DNA of 64,000 nucleotides from Paraburkholderia nodosa DSM 21604 (GTDB lineage Bacteria > Pseudomonadota > Gammaproteobacteria > Burkholderiales > Burkholderiaceae), in contig NZ_JAFA01000026.1 in the NCBI RefSeq assembly GCF_000519185.1, positions 18,734-82,733 on the forward strand, in the 5' to 3' direction. Shown piece by piece: positions 25,373 to 33,846 of this stretch (position 1 is the first letter of the stretch; every line of letters begins with the position of its first letter). The notes under the pieces are model-generated. The model was not told the origin of the DNA, searched no databases, and saw only the letters and a list, made by a program, of their open reading frames with translations. Both the position numbers and the translations under genes were made by a program.

Positions 25373-25411
25373 GACGGCCTCCTTGTTACGGAATCCACCT
25401 TGCACACGCGA

Positions 25412-26476
25412 TCAGGACATCGCCGCGACGACGAGGTCGCCCATCTGCGCCGTGCCCACCCGCTTCGTTCCCGGCTCGGCGATGTCCGCCGTGCGGTAAC
25501 CGGAGGCGAGAACCCGGCGCACCGCGCGCTCGATACGCGTGGCGGCGGCATCGTCGTCGAAGCTCATGCGCAGCATCATGGCCGCGGAAAGGATCGAAGC
25601 CAGGGGATTCGCAATGTCCTTCCCGGCAATGTCCGGCGCGCATCCGTGCACGGGCTCATAGAGCCCCTTCGTTCCCTCGCCGATCGACGCCGACGGCAGC
25701 ATGCCGATCGAGCCCGTGAGCATCGACGCCTCGTCCGAGAGAATGTCGCCGAACAGATTGCCGGTCACGATCACGTCGAAATGTCGGGGGGTACGCAGCA
25801 GCGACATCGCAGCGGCATCGATATAGAGGTGTTCGAGCGCGACGTCGGGATAGTCGCGAGCGACCTCGTCCATCACCTCGCGCCAGAGTTCCATCGCTTC
25901 GAGCACGTTCGCCTTGTCCACCGAGCACACGCGCGACTGACGCTTGCGTGCGGTGCGGAATGCGACGTGCGCGATTCGTCGTATTTCCAGTTCGTCATAG
26001 CGCATCGTGTTCACGCCCACGCGCATCCCGTTCTCTACCGTCACACCACGCGGGCTGCCGAAATACAGGTCACCCGTCAGTTCCCGCAAGATCAACAGGT
26101 CCAGTCCGTCGATATGCGCCGATTTCAGCGGCGAGGCACCGAATAACTCCGGATACGCGAGCACCGGCCGGAAATTCGCAAAGAGCTGCAACTCCTGGCG
26201 CAAGGTGAGCAGCGCGTCGCCGGGACGAAGACCGCGCGGCAGCGTCTCATATTCGAAGCCGCCTTCGGCGCCGAACAGGATCGCGTCGGCTTCGTGGGCG
26301 AGTTGCCTTGTCGCTTGCGGCAGCGGGTGGCCAGTGCTGTCGTAGGCGCAGCCGCCAATAAGCGCCTGCTCGAATTCGAACGGCATGCCTTCGTTCAGGA
26401 GCACGTGCAGCACCTTGAGCGCCTGCGCCGTCACTTCGGGGCCGATCCCGTCTCCGGGGAGCACTGCGATTTTCAT
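25412..26476 (-). CDS. 3-isopropylmalate dehydrogenase paralogue (LeuB-like)
   Basis: This 354-residue NAD-dependent decarboxylating dehydrogenase opens MKIAVLPGDGIGPEV. The substrate loop reads LLTLRQELQLFANFRP, and the active-site region is VRELTGDLYFG-like (LRELTGDLYFGSPRG). The metal-binding part is VTGNLFGDILSDEASMLTGS. These fit LeuB closely. Differences from housekeeping Burkholderia LeuB, such as GAEGGFEYETLPRG, and its place beside an ABC importer and LysR suggest a catabolic 2-alkylmalate or related beta-decarboxylating role rather than leucine synthesis. It follows leuD-like by about 60 bases. Confidence 0.87.
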   Translation of the reverse strand: MKIAVLPGDGIGPEVTAQALKVLHVLLNEGMPFEFEQALIGGCAYDSTGHPLPQATRQLAHEADAILFGAEGGFEYETLPRGLRPGDALLTLRQELQLFANFRPVLAYPELFGASPLKSAHIDGLDLLILRELTGDLYFGSPRGVTVENGMRVGVNTMRYDELEIRRIAHVAFRTARKRQSRVCSVDKANVLEAMELWREVMDEVARDYPDVALEHLYIDAAAMSLLRTPRHFDVIVTGNLFGDILSDEASMLTGSIGMLPSASIGEGTKGLYEPVHGCAPDIAGKDIANPLASILSAAMMLRMSFDDDAAATRIERAVRRVLASGYRTADIAEPGTKRVGTAQMGDLVVAAMS

Positions 26477-26537
26477 TCGTCGTCCTATGTCAAGTTTCAG
26501 TCTGTATGCTCGAGAGGGACTGCCACCCGGATCGGGT

Positions 26538-27137
26538 CTACGTTTGACCGGGACCATTGCGACGCTCGAAGTCGTCGATCTTCGCGGCGAGTCGCAATGT
26601 GATGTCGATCTCGTCGAGACCATCGACGAGGGCTTCTTTCGAGAAAGCGTCGATGTCGAACGCAACCGTTTTGCCGTCGGGCGCGACCACGCGTTGCCCC
26701 GGCAGATCGACCTTGACCCGCGCCCCGGGTCGATCGGTCAACCACGCGCATACGTGCGCGACGAATGCGGCGTCCGCCCGGATCGGCAAGACGCCGTTCT
26801 TCAGACAGTTGCTGAAGAAGATATCGCCGAAGGTGGTCCCGACAATGGCACGAATGCCGAAATCGAATAGCGTGTGCACGGCCTGCTCGCGCGACGAACC
26901 GCAGCCGAAGTTCGGACCGGTCACGAGGATCTGGGCATTCGCGTAGTCGAGTCGGTTCAGCACGAAATCCGGGCGAACCTCGCCGGATTGCGGATCGAAC
27001 CGTTGATCGTGAAAGAAGTAGCGTCCGTAATCGCGCCGGTGGGCGTGCATGAAGCGGGCCGGAATAATCTGGTCGGTGTCGATGTCGGCGGCGGGCAGCG
27101 GCACCGCCACGGCCTCAAACGTGGTCAACGGTTGCAT
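26538..27137 (-). CDS. 3-isopropylmalate dehydratase small subunit paralogue (LeuD-like)
   Basis: This 199-residue swivelling domain of the aconitase-type dehydratase reads DIDTDQIIPARFMH near the N-terminus and FGCGSSREQAVHTLFDFGIRA in the middle. It then shows GDIFFSNCLKNGVLPI. Housekeeping LeuD usually has SSREHAPWAL at the third motif, so this copy differs at substrate-facing positions. Its start overlaps the leuC-like gene by 23 bases. The two subunits should form one enzyme that isomerises or hydrates a malate-type substrate. Confidence 0.9.
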   Translation of the reverse strand: MQPLTTFEAVAVPLPAADIDTDQIIPARFMHAHRRDYGRYFFHDQRFDPQSGEVRPDFVLNRLDYANAQILVTGPNFGCGSSREQAVHTLFDFGIRAIVGTTFGDIFFSNCLKNGVLPIRADAAFVAHVCAWLTDRPGARVKVDLPGQRVVAPDGKTVAFDIDAFSKEALVDGLDEIDITLRLAAKIDDFERRNGPGQT

Positions 27138-28554
27138 CGCGCAGCAACTCCCGATAATCGACGATATATCCCGTAACGGCGGCGCCTGCAGCCATACCGG
27201 GGCTCATCAGGTGCGTGCGCACGCCTCGCCCCTGGCGCCCGACGAAATTGCGGTTGGTCGTGGATGCGATACGTTCGCCGGAAAGGCCTTCGTCGCCGTT
27301 GATCGCGAGGCACATTGAGCAGCCCGGCTCACGCCACTCCGCGCCGGCCGCCATGAAAATGCGGTCGAGGCCTTCTGCTACCGCGGCGTTCTGCACCGCA
27401 CGGGAACCCGGCACGATCAGCGTGGGAACGCGAACCTGCCTGCCACCCAGCACGGCTGCCGCCGCGCGCAGATCTTCGAGGCGGCCGTTAGTGCAGGAGC
27501 CGATAAAAACGCGATCGATCGCGATTCCCTCCATGGGCTGTGCGGGCCGCAAATCCATGTAGTCGAGCGCGGCAAGCGTGCGCTCCTGCTGCGCGGCGTC
27601 ACCGATGTCCGCCGGATCGATCACCGTTCCGTCGATCGGCGTCGACTGTGAAGGATTCGTCCCCCAGGTGACCATGGGCGCGACTCGGGAAGCGTCGAGG
27701 TACACCTCGCGCGCGAACGCCGCACCGACGTCGGTCCGCAAGGTTCTCCAGCCAGCGACCGCGCTATCCCACTCAGCGTCCTTCGGCGCGAAGGCGCGGC
27801 CACGCAGCCACGCAAACGTGGTTTCGTCAGGGGCGATCAAGCCGGCGCGGGCGCCCGCCTCGATCGACAGATTGCAAAGGGTCATGCGCGCTTCAACGGA
27901 CAAGGCGTCTACAGTCTCGCCCGCGTACTCGACCACGTGCCCGACGCCGCCTGCCACGCCGATCTGCGCAATCATCGCAAGCGCAAGATCCTTGGCGGTC
28001 ACGCCGGCAGCGAGGCGGCCCGTGAACGCGGCGCGCATGGTGGCCGGGCGGCGCTGCCACAGCGTTTGCGTCGCCAGCACGTGCGCGACTTCCGATGCCC
28101 CTATGCCGAAGCCGAACGCTCCGAGCGCGCCGTGCGTAGACGTATGGCTGTCGCCACACACCACGGTCATGCCCGGCAGCGTGAGTCCCTGCTCCGGGCC
28201 GCTCACATGCACGATGCCGTGGCGCGGATCGTCGAGTGCGAACATCGGCACGCCCTGGTCGCGTGTGAAGTGAATCAGCCGCTCGACTAGTTCGCGCCGG
28301 TCGTCATCGACGACATCGGCGATCGTCCGGCCGCGCGAGGACGCATAGTGGTCGGCCATCGCGAACGTCGCCTCCGGCCGCCGCACGCGCAGCCCCTTGC
28401 GCGCGAGGCTGTCGAACGTGTCACGCGGCAGGTCGTCGCCGACGTAATGCCGGTCGATGTAGATCAGCGTGTGTCCGTCGTCGCGCTCGTGAACGACATG
28501 CCGGTCCCACAGCTTGTCGAACAACGTGCGCGCAGATGTCGAGGGAGAAATCAC
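27115..28554 (-). CDS. 3-isopropylmalate dehydratase large subunit paralogue (LeuC-like)
   Basis: This 479-residue catalytic subunit carries the 4Fe-4S ligands: one Cys in FIGSCTNGRLEDL and two in EPGCSMCLAINGDE. Substrate-binding stretches include VCGDSHTSTHGALGAFGFGIG and NRNFVGRQGRG. The length is normal. It is the first gene of the leuC-leuD-leuB-pot operon. A LysR-box-like palindrome lies 62 bases upstream of its start. The substrate is not readable; isopropylmalate, dimethylmalate or citramalate-type acids are candidates. Confidence 0.9.
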   Translation of the reverse strand: MISPSTSARTLFDKLWDRHVVHERDDGHTLIYIDRHYVGDDLPRDTFDSLARKGLRVRRPEATFAMADHYASSRGRTIADVVDDDRRELVERLIHFTRDQGVPMFALDDPRHGIVHVSGPEQGLTLPGMTVVCGDSHTSTHGALGAFGFGIGASEVAHVLATQTLWQRRPATMRAAFTGRLAAGVTAKDLALAMIAQIGVAGGVGHVVEYAGETVDALSVEARMTLCNLSIEAGARAGLIAPDETTFAWLRGRAFAPKDAEWDSAVAGWRTLRTDVGAAFAREVYLDASRVAPMVTWGTNPSQSTPIDGTVIDPADIGDAAQQERTLAALDYMDLRPAQPMEGIAIDRVFIGSCTNGRLEDLRAAAAVLGGRQVRVPTLIVPGSRAVQNAAVAEGLDRIFMAAGAEWREPGCSMCLAINGDEGLSGERIASTTNRNFVGRQGRGVRTHLMSPGMAAGAAVTGYIVDYRELLRDATVDHV

Positions 28555-28615
28555 ACAGGCTCCTTGCCGTACCGCCGAGTGGTCGGTACCAATGGAGCAC
28601 AGTCTGCGTGCCTCA

Positions 28616-28639
28616 AAAATACGGCTGAAGACGTATTTT
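28616..28639. promoter_or_regulatory. LysR-box-like palindrome upstream of leuC-like gene
   Basis: AAAATACG (28616-28623) and CGTATTTT (28632-28639) form a perfect inverted repeat with an eight-base spacer. It lies between the LysR gene and the leuC-like start, where the LysR protein would activate this operon. Confidence 0.65.
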
Positions 28640-28692
28640 GGAACCCACGATGCGTCAACCGCGATGGCAGGCGTTGCCGCGCTGCAGCATCG

Positions 28693-29655
28693 TCAAGCGG
28701 TAAGGAAGTCGACGAGCAGCCGTGTCGCGGTCGGCAATTCCTCGGCCTGGCGGATGCAGAGCTTGTGGAGGCGGCTTGCCCATGGCTCGTCGAGTGGAAT
28801 CTCCGCGATGTGCATGGCTGCCGCGCGGCCGGTGACGAAATAGTCCGGCACGATGCCGATGCCGAGTTCTGCCTGCGCCATCCGGCACACAGCATCGAAA
28901 CCAGCCACTCGGATACGCGATCGCAACACCCGGCCCGCCTCGCGCGCGAGCCGTTCGACGAGCGCCTGGATCGAGCTATAGGGCTCCTGCATGATGAGCG
29001 TGTAATCGAGCAATTCTTCGAAGCGCAGGTTCCGGCGTCCGACGAGCGGATGGTTGGCCGGCGCGACGACCACGAGCCGGTCCACATAGCAGGGCATCAC
29101 ATCGAGATTGTCGACCGGCTGATCGCCCCAGAATATGCCGAGATCGGCTGCGCCCTCGCGTACCGCGTGAACGACGCCGGTGCTCGTATCTGGCCGAAGT
29201 TCGACCGTTACGTTCGGGTAATCCCGCATGAAACGCCCCAATGCGTCGGGGAAAAAACCGAACAGCGCCGACTCGTTCGCCGACGCACAAATATGCCCGC
29301 GTGCGCCTTTCGTCCCGGCGGTGAATTCCGTCATCTCGCTTTCGAGCCGGGTCAGATCGCGCAGGATACGGCGAGAGTGACTGAGCAGTGCTTCACCGGC
29401 GCTCGTCAGCGTCACGCCGCGGCGATGCCGTTCAAGCAGCGGCACCCCAAGCGCGAGTTCGAGATCCGCAAGGCGCTTGCTGACCGCCGACGGCGCCAAG
29501 TGCTCGCGCTCGGCGGCTTTCGCGATGCTCGCCTCCTCCACGACGGCGATGAAGAGCCGTAGCGTCACGAGGTCGAGCCGCGAGAGGAGCTGGCTACGGA
29601 ATGGTGTCGACGGACTGGTCTCATGGCCGCCGTTTACAGGCTGGTTCTTAAGCAT
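28693..29655 (-). CDS. LysR-family transcriptional regulator
   Basis: This 320-residue regulator has the winged helix at about residues 20-80 (LVTLRLFIAVVEEASIAKAAE and HLAPSAVSKRLADLE). The effector domain from about 105 onward includes VELRPDTSTGVVHAVREGAADLGIFWG. It lies upstream of, and in the same direction as, the leuC-leuD-leuB-pot operon. The palindrome at 28616-28639 lies between them. Its inducer is probably the substrate or an intermediate of that operon. The ATG at 29655 gives a slightly long N-terminus, and later starts are possible. Confidence 0.9.
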   Translation of the reverse strand: MLKNQPVNGGHETSPSTPFRSQLLSRLDLVTLRLFIAVVEEASIAKAAEREHLAPSAVSKRLADLELALGVPLLERHRRGVTLTSAGEALLSHSRRILRDLTRLESEMTEFTAGTKGARGHICASANESALFGFFPDALGRFMRDYPNVTVELRPDTSTGVVHAVREGAADLGIFWGDQPVDNLDVMPCYVDRLVVVAPANHPLVGRRNLRFEELLDYTLIMQEPYSSIQALVERLAREAGRVLRSRIRVAGFDAVCRMAQAELGIGIVPDYFVTGRAAAMHIAEIPLDEPWASRLHKLCIRQAEELPTATRLLVDFLTA

Positions 29656-29866
29656 ATTCTTCGCGACGTCCGGGTGATGATGCGCGTGCAGCTGGCAGAG
29701 CACTCAACTTCACGATAGTTCTCGTGCCCGCCATGACAGATCAGGAACCACAGATTGTAGGCAACCAATATTCTGTGTGACCGAAGTAACCAGCTCTTGA
29801 CGGCCCGTGCTCTCATGGCGAAACGTACGTCAGTGCGCAATTGGTTACCGGAGCGCCCATCGCGAC

Positions 29867-29896
29867 GCAACGTGTGCCTGTGTTGGCACACGTTGC
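29867..29896 (-). terminator. Likely terminator of the porin gene
   Basis: GCAACGTGTGCC (29867-29878) and GGCACACGTTGC (29885-29896) form a perfect 12-bp stem with a six-base loop, 20 bases beyond the porin stop. No T-run follows. Confidence 0.65.
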
Positions 29897-29916
29897 ACCG
29901 ACCTATCCTCCAATGG

Positions 29917-30933
29917 TTAAAAGCGATGTACCAACCCTAACTGAACGCCACGCGCGTCCGCGCCGGGATACGCCAGCGGCAACCCGGCATTCGCCGCGCC
30001 GGCCAGCGTGTAACTGGCCTGGCCGCGATTCTGTAGAAAGGAAACTGCTGCATAGAAGTTCGTCCGCTTCGACACTTCGTGGTTATACATAACGCTGAAC
30101 TGGCGAGCGCCGTTGCCGGCTGAAGTGCGGTCCGTCAACTGCGCCCAGCCGACGGCGAAATAGTTGAACGGGTTGATCGTATACCCCACCGAAACGCCAT
30201 AAGTGTTGGCGTCGAGCGCCAACTCGTCCCATTTGGCCCACGTGTACGCGCCGTAGATCGTGAACTTGCCGATCGCATAGGAGACGCCGGAGAGGATCGT
30301 CCGATCTGTCGGCGCGTTGTCTGTATTGCGTATGGCCTGGCCGGCGACGAACGCCGAGAACGGTCCTTGATCGTAGGTCACGTCGAACTGGTAGCTCGCA
30401 CCGGTTCCGCGCAGGCCGCCCGCGTTGCCAAGCCCAACATAGACGCTGCCCTTCAGCCCGTGAAACGACGGCGTCAAATACGAAATCGTATTGCTCGTGC
30501 GAATTTCATAGGTCGTGATGTTGTCGAGCCCTGAGGCTTGAGTGACGGCGCCGAACGCGTCCATGCGGCCTTCGTCGATAAATAGCGGTGAATTCTGGCG
30601 GCCCGCACGCACCTGCCCCCAGTCGCTGGAGAGGCCGACCCACGCCTGGCGATTGAACAGACTGCCCGCGCTCGCAAGCGCACCGGTGGTAGGCGCAAAG
30701 CCGTTTTCGAGCACGAAGTTGACGGCGTAGCCTCCGCCAAGATCCTCCTTGCCGCGCACGCCGAAGCGGCTCGCCCACTGGCCGCTCGAACCCATGGCCG
30801 CGGTATACCCCGAACCCGTATCGACGTATTGCACGAATTCGTCGACGATCCCGTATAGCGTGAGGCTCGATTGCGCGTGCGCGTTACACGCGTAGACACC
30901 TGCCAGCAATAAAAATGTAGTCCTAATTTTCAT
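29917..30933 (-). CDS. Gram-negative porin, linked to Pot-type transporter
   Basis: This 338-residue porin has a signal peptide (MKIRTTFLLLAGVYACNAHA, then QSSLTLYGIVD) and ends in HRF. It aligns closely with the porin at 48954: both share FVQYV-TG-GYTAAM, VLENGF, FNRQAWVG, RAGRQNS and LAGAANAGL-LAYPGA. It follows the second Pot-type transporter by 88 bases on the same strand, so it probably provides the outer-membrane entry for that transporter's substrate. Confidence 0.92.
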   Translation of the reverse strand: MKIRTTFLLLAGVYACNAHAQSSLTLYGIVDEFVQYVDTGSGYTAAMGSSGQWASRFGVRGKEDLGGGYAVNFVLENGFAPTTGALASAGSLFNRQAWVGLSSDWGQVRAGRQNSPLFIDEGRMDAFGAVTQASGLDNITTYEIRTSNTISYLTPSFHGLKGSVYVGLGNAGGLRGTGASYQFDVTYDQGPFSAFVAGQAIRNTDNAPTDRTILSGVSYAIGKFTIYGAYTWAKWDELALDANTYGVSVGYTINPFNYFAVGWAQLTDRTSAGNGARQFSVMYNHEVSKRTNFYAAVSFLQNRGQASYTLAGAANAGLPLAYPGADARGVQLGLVHRF

Positions 30934-30978
30934 GGTCGGTTGAATGCATTACCGGTTATCAAAGTAAGGGAGGCGCAC

Positions 30979-31011
30979 AAAAAACTGAACCCGGCCGCCG
31001 CGCGGCGGCCG
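30979..31011 (-). terminator. Intrinsic terminator after the second Pot-type operon
   Basis: A perfect 20-bp GC palindrome (30992-31011) is followed on the minus strand by GGTTCAGTTTTTTG. It starts 11 bases beyond the PotC-like stop. This is the best classical terminator in the window, and implies that the porin may have its own promoter or depend on read-through. Confidence 0.75.
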
Positions 31012-31021
31012 ATTCGCCGGA

Positions 31022-31834
31022 TCAATCGTTACGCTTGTTTCCGGACAGTCGCTGCGCGGCGATCAGCGCCGCCGTCGAGATCACAATCAGCAGCGTGGAA
31101 ATCGCGGCGATCGTCGGGTCCTGCTGGTCGCGGATATTCTCGAACATCAGTCGCGTCAAGGTCGACGTGTCGCCGCCGGAAATGAACAGCACGATCACGG
31201 TCTCGTCGAACGAGGTCATGAACGAGAACAGCAGCGACGAGTAGATCGCAGGCGCAATCTGTGGCAACGTGATCTCGAAGAACGCCCGCAGGCGCCCCGC
31301 GCCGAGGCTGCGCGCCACCATTTCCTGTGTGAGATCGCACGTTTCGAGCCCCGTGCCCACCGTGACCACCACATAAGGCAGCGCGAGCAAGGTATGCGCG
31401 AGCACGAGACCACCCAGCGAGTTGTTCAGCCCCACGCGCGCGAATACGAAGAACACCCCCACGGCGATCAGGATGACCGGCGCGATCATCGGTAGCATGA
31501 ACACGGCCCGCATGGCGCCGCCGAACCTGCCGCCCAGTTGGCGAATCGCGTAAGCGCCCGCAGTGCCGAGCGCGGTCGCGAGCACGACAGTTGCACACGC
31601 AACCTCTGTGGAAACCCATGCGCCATGCAGCCAATCGTCGGAGGCGAGGAAGCTGCGATACCAGCGCAGGCTCAGCCGGTGTGGCGGAAAGTGCAGAAAA
31701 CTGTCCGCAGAGAACGACATCGGAATGACGAGCAGGCACGGCACGACGAGAAACGCCAGAACCAGCGCACACATGAGGTAAAGCCAGGCGCGTTGCGCGT
31801 GGGTGATCTGCGTGTCGGTAGCGATCATTTGCAT
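31022..31834 (-). CDS. Spermidine/putrescine-type ABC permease, PotC-like
   Basis: This 270-residue permease has the PotC opening MSFSADSFLHFPPHRLSLRWY and an EAA loop MVARSLGAGRLRAFFEITLP. It is a paralogue of the gene at 21030. It lies one base after the PotB-like stop, in the second Pot-type transporter of the window. Context with a deacetylase and aminotransferase upstream supports a polyamine or acetylpolyamine substrate. Confidence 0.88.
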   Translation of the reverse strand: MQMIATDTQITHAQRAWLYLMCALVLAFLVVPCLLVIPMSFSADSFLHFPPHRLSLRWYRSFLASDDWLHGAWVSTEVACATVVLATALGTAGAYAIRQLGGRFGGAMRAVFMLPMIAPVILIAVGVFFVFARVGLNNSLGGLVLAHTLLALPYVVVTVGTGLETCDLTQEMVARSLGAGRLRAFFEITLPQIAPAIYSSLLFSFMTSFDETVIVLFISGGDTSTLTRLMFENIRDQQDPTIAAISTLLIVISTAALIAAQRLSGNKRND

Positions 31835-31835
31835 G

Positions 31836-32747
31836 TCAGCTTGCCTCCCTCGGCGCCACCACGTGAGCGATGCGCCGCACGAGCCACGAAGCGATCAGCG
31901 CGATCAGAACGAGCACCACGCCCTGCGCGCTCACGAGCCCCCAGTCGCCTTCGGTCGCGAGCGTGGTCTGAATCTGCATCGCCATCACGTTGACGTTGCC
32001 GCCACCCAGCAAGGCCGGCGTGACGTAGTATCCCAGCGAGATCACGAACACCATCACGATGCCGGCGGCGAGGCCGTTGAGCGTCTGCGGGAAAAACACC
32101 TGCCAGAACGCCGCGCGCGGCGTGGCTCCGCAACTCGCCGCGGCTTTCATGAGACCCGGATCGATCGAACGCATTACCCCGTAGAGCGGCATGATGAGCA
32201 CCGGCGTCATCACATGCACCATGCCGATGACCACGCCTGTGAAGTTGTTGACCAGGTGCAGCGGAGATCCCACCAGGCCGTGACCGACCAGAAACTCGTT
32301 CACCACGCCATTGCGCTGCAACAGCACGAGCCACGAGTATGTGCGCACCAGCGTGGAGGTCCAGTACGGCAGCACCACGGCCACGAGCAGCATGCCGGCG
32401 ATACGGCGCGGCAGCTGCGAAAGCAGATACGCCACGGGATAGCCGATCAGCACCGCGCCCAGCGTGACCGCGAACGAGACTTCTAGCGTCGTCGCCACCG
32501 AGTCCAGATACATCGGGTCCAGCAACGCACGATAGTTCGCGAGCGACATTTGCCCCGCGTCGTTCTGCAAGGACTTTTCAATGAGCCACGCGAACGGGAT
32601 CACCAGCAGCACGCCCACAACGGCAAGACCCGGGAAGCCGAGCAGGACCATGCGCAACCGTCCTGTGACCTCGAGGCGCCGCAGCGCGACTTCGTTCTCC
32701 GCGCCGGGCGCGCCGACCACCGGCGCTTCGTTCGATGCGAGATTCAT
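31836..32747 (-). CDS. Spermidine/putrescine-type ABC permease, PotB-like
   Basis: This 303-residue permease has normal PotB length. TM1 is at about residues 34-55, and the short periplasmic loop (NDAGQMSLANYRALLDPMYL) is the family norm. The EAA loop reads KAAASCGATPRAAFWQVFFP. Its start overlaps the ATPase gene's stop as ATGA. It pairs with the downstream PotC-like protein. Confidence 0.88.
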   Translation of the reverse strand: MNLASNEAPVVGAPGAENEVALRRLEVTGRLRMVLLGFPGLAVVGVLLVIPFAWLIEKSLQNDAGQMSLANYRALLDPMYLDSVATTLEVSFAVTLGAVLIGYPVAYLLSQLPRRIAGMLLVAVVLPYWTSTLVRTYSWLVLLQRNGVVNEFLVGHGLVGSPLHLVNNFTGVVIGMVHVMTPVLIMPLYGVMRSIDPGLMKAAASCGATPRAAFWQVFFPQTLNGLAAGIVMVFVISLGYYVTPALLGGGNVNVMAMQIQTTLATEGDWGLVSAQGVVLVLIALIASWLVRRIAHVVAPREAS

Positions 32748-33823
32748 GCAGCCTCCCCGACCAGCACCAGATCTTCGCGCGGCAACCCGAGCTTCACACG
32801 GTCGCCCGGGGCGAATCGGCGCCCACGGCTGGCCGCCGGCTCGGGTGGCATCAGGACCTTCACTTCATGACCATCCGCGAGACCCGCATACACGATTTGC
32901 GCGTCGCCGCGATAGGCGTGGTCCTTCACCACGGCGTCGAAGCACAGGCTATCGTCGTCGGCTGTTTCTACGATGCGTAGCGATTCCGGGCGCAGCGCCA
33001 TCCACAGTTCGCCGGGTTCGCCCATCTCGCCCGCGCGGCCCGGCGTGAGCGCGACGCGCGTATCGCCGAACCACGCCGCGTGTGCGTCGCGCCTGAGCGG
33101 CACCATGCAGGTTTCACCCATGAATTGCGCCACGAAACGGTTGCGCGGACGCCGGTAGACTTCCTCAGGTGTACCAACTTGTGCCAGCGTTCCGCCGTTG
33201 ACGATGGCAATACGGTCGGACATCGTCAGTGCTTCCTGCTGGTCGTGCGTGACATTGATGGTCGTGGTGCCAAAGCGCTCGTGCAGCCGGCGGATTTCGA
33301 TCTGCATGCGGTCACGCAGTTGCTTGTCGAGCGCGGAAAGCGGCTCGTCGAGAAGCAGGATGCGCGGCTCGAACACGAGCGCGCGCGCCAGTGCCACGCG
33401 CTGCCGCTGGCCCCCGGAAAGCGCGCCGATGCGGCGCTCGCCGTACCCTGCGAGCTGCACGACGTCGAGCATGGCATCCACGCGCCGGCGCCGCTCGCGC
33501 GCTTCCACGCCGCGCAGCTTGAGCGGATAACCGACGTTCTCGGCTACGCTCATGTGCGGAAACAGCGCGTAGTTCTGGAACACCATGCCGATGTCGCGCT
33601 GGTGAGGCGGCATCGTCAACAGCTCGACGCCGGTCACCTTGATCGAGCCCGAACTCGCGCGCGTGAAACCCGCCAGCACCATCAGCAGCGTTGTCTTGCC
33701 GCTGCCGGAAGGGCCGAGCAACGTCAGGAATTCGCCCGCGCCGATGTCGAGCGACACGTTGTCGAGCACTTTCGTGGCGCCATACGCCTTGCTCACGCTT
33801 CGGATCGAAACGGTTGCCTTCAT
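32744..33823 (-). CDS. Spermidine/putrescine-type ABC ATP-binding protein, PotA-like
   Basis: This 359-residue ATPase has Walker A GPSGSGKTT, signature LSGGQRQRVALARALV, Walker B ILLLDEPLSALDKQLRD and the His switch THDQQEALTMSDR. A C-terminal TOBE domain starts at about residue 270. The start at 33823 is set by the family-like MKATVSIRSVSKAYG. It lies 23 bases after the binding-protein gene and is coupled to the PotB-like gene. Confidence 0.92.
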   Translation of the reverse strand: MKATVSIRSVSKAYGATKVLDNVSLDIGAGEFLTLLGPSGSGKTTLLMVLAGFTRASSGSIKVTGVELLTMPPHQRDIGMVFQNYALFPHMSVAENVGYPLKLRGVEARERRRRVDAMLDVVQLAGYGERRIGALSGGQRQRVALARALVFEPRILLLDEPLSALDKQLRDRMQIEIRRLHERFGTTTINVTHDQQEALTMSDRIAIVNGGTLAQVGTPEEVYRRPRNRFVAQFMGETCMVPLRRDAHAAWFGDTRVALTPGRAGEMGEPGELWMALRPESLRIVETADDDSLCFDAVVKDHAYRGDAQIVYAGLADGHEVKVLMPPEPAASRGRRFAPGDRVKLGLPREDLVLVGEAA

Positions 33824-33846
33824 GTTCACCCCTGTTTCGTCCTGAC

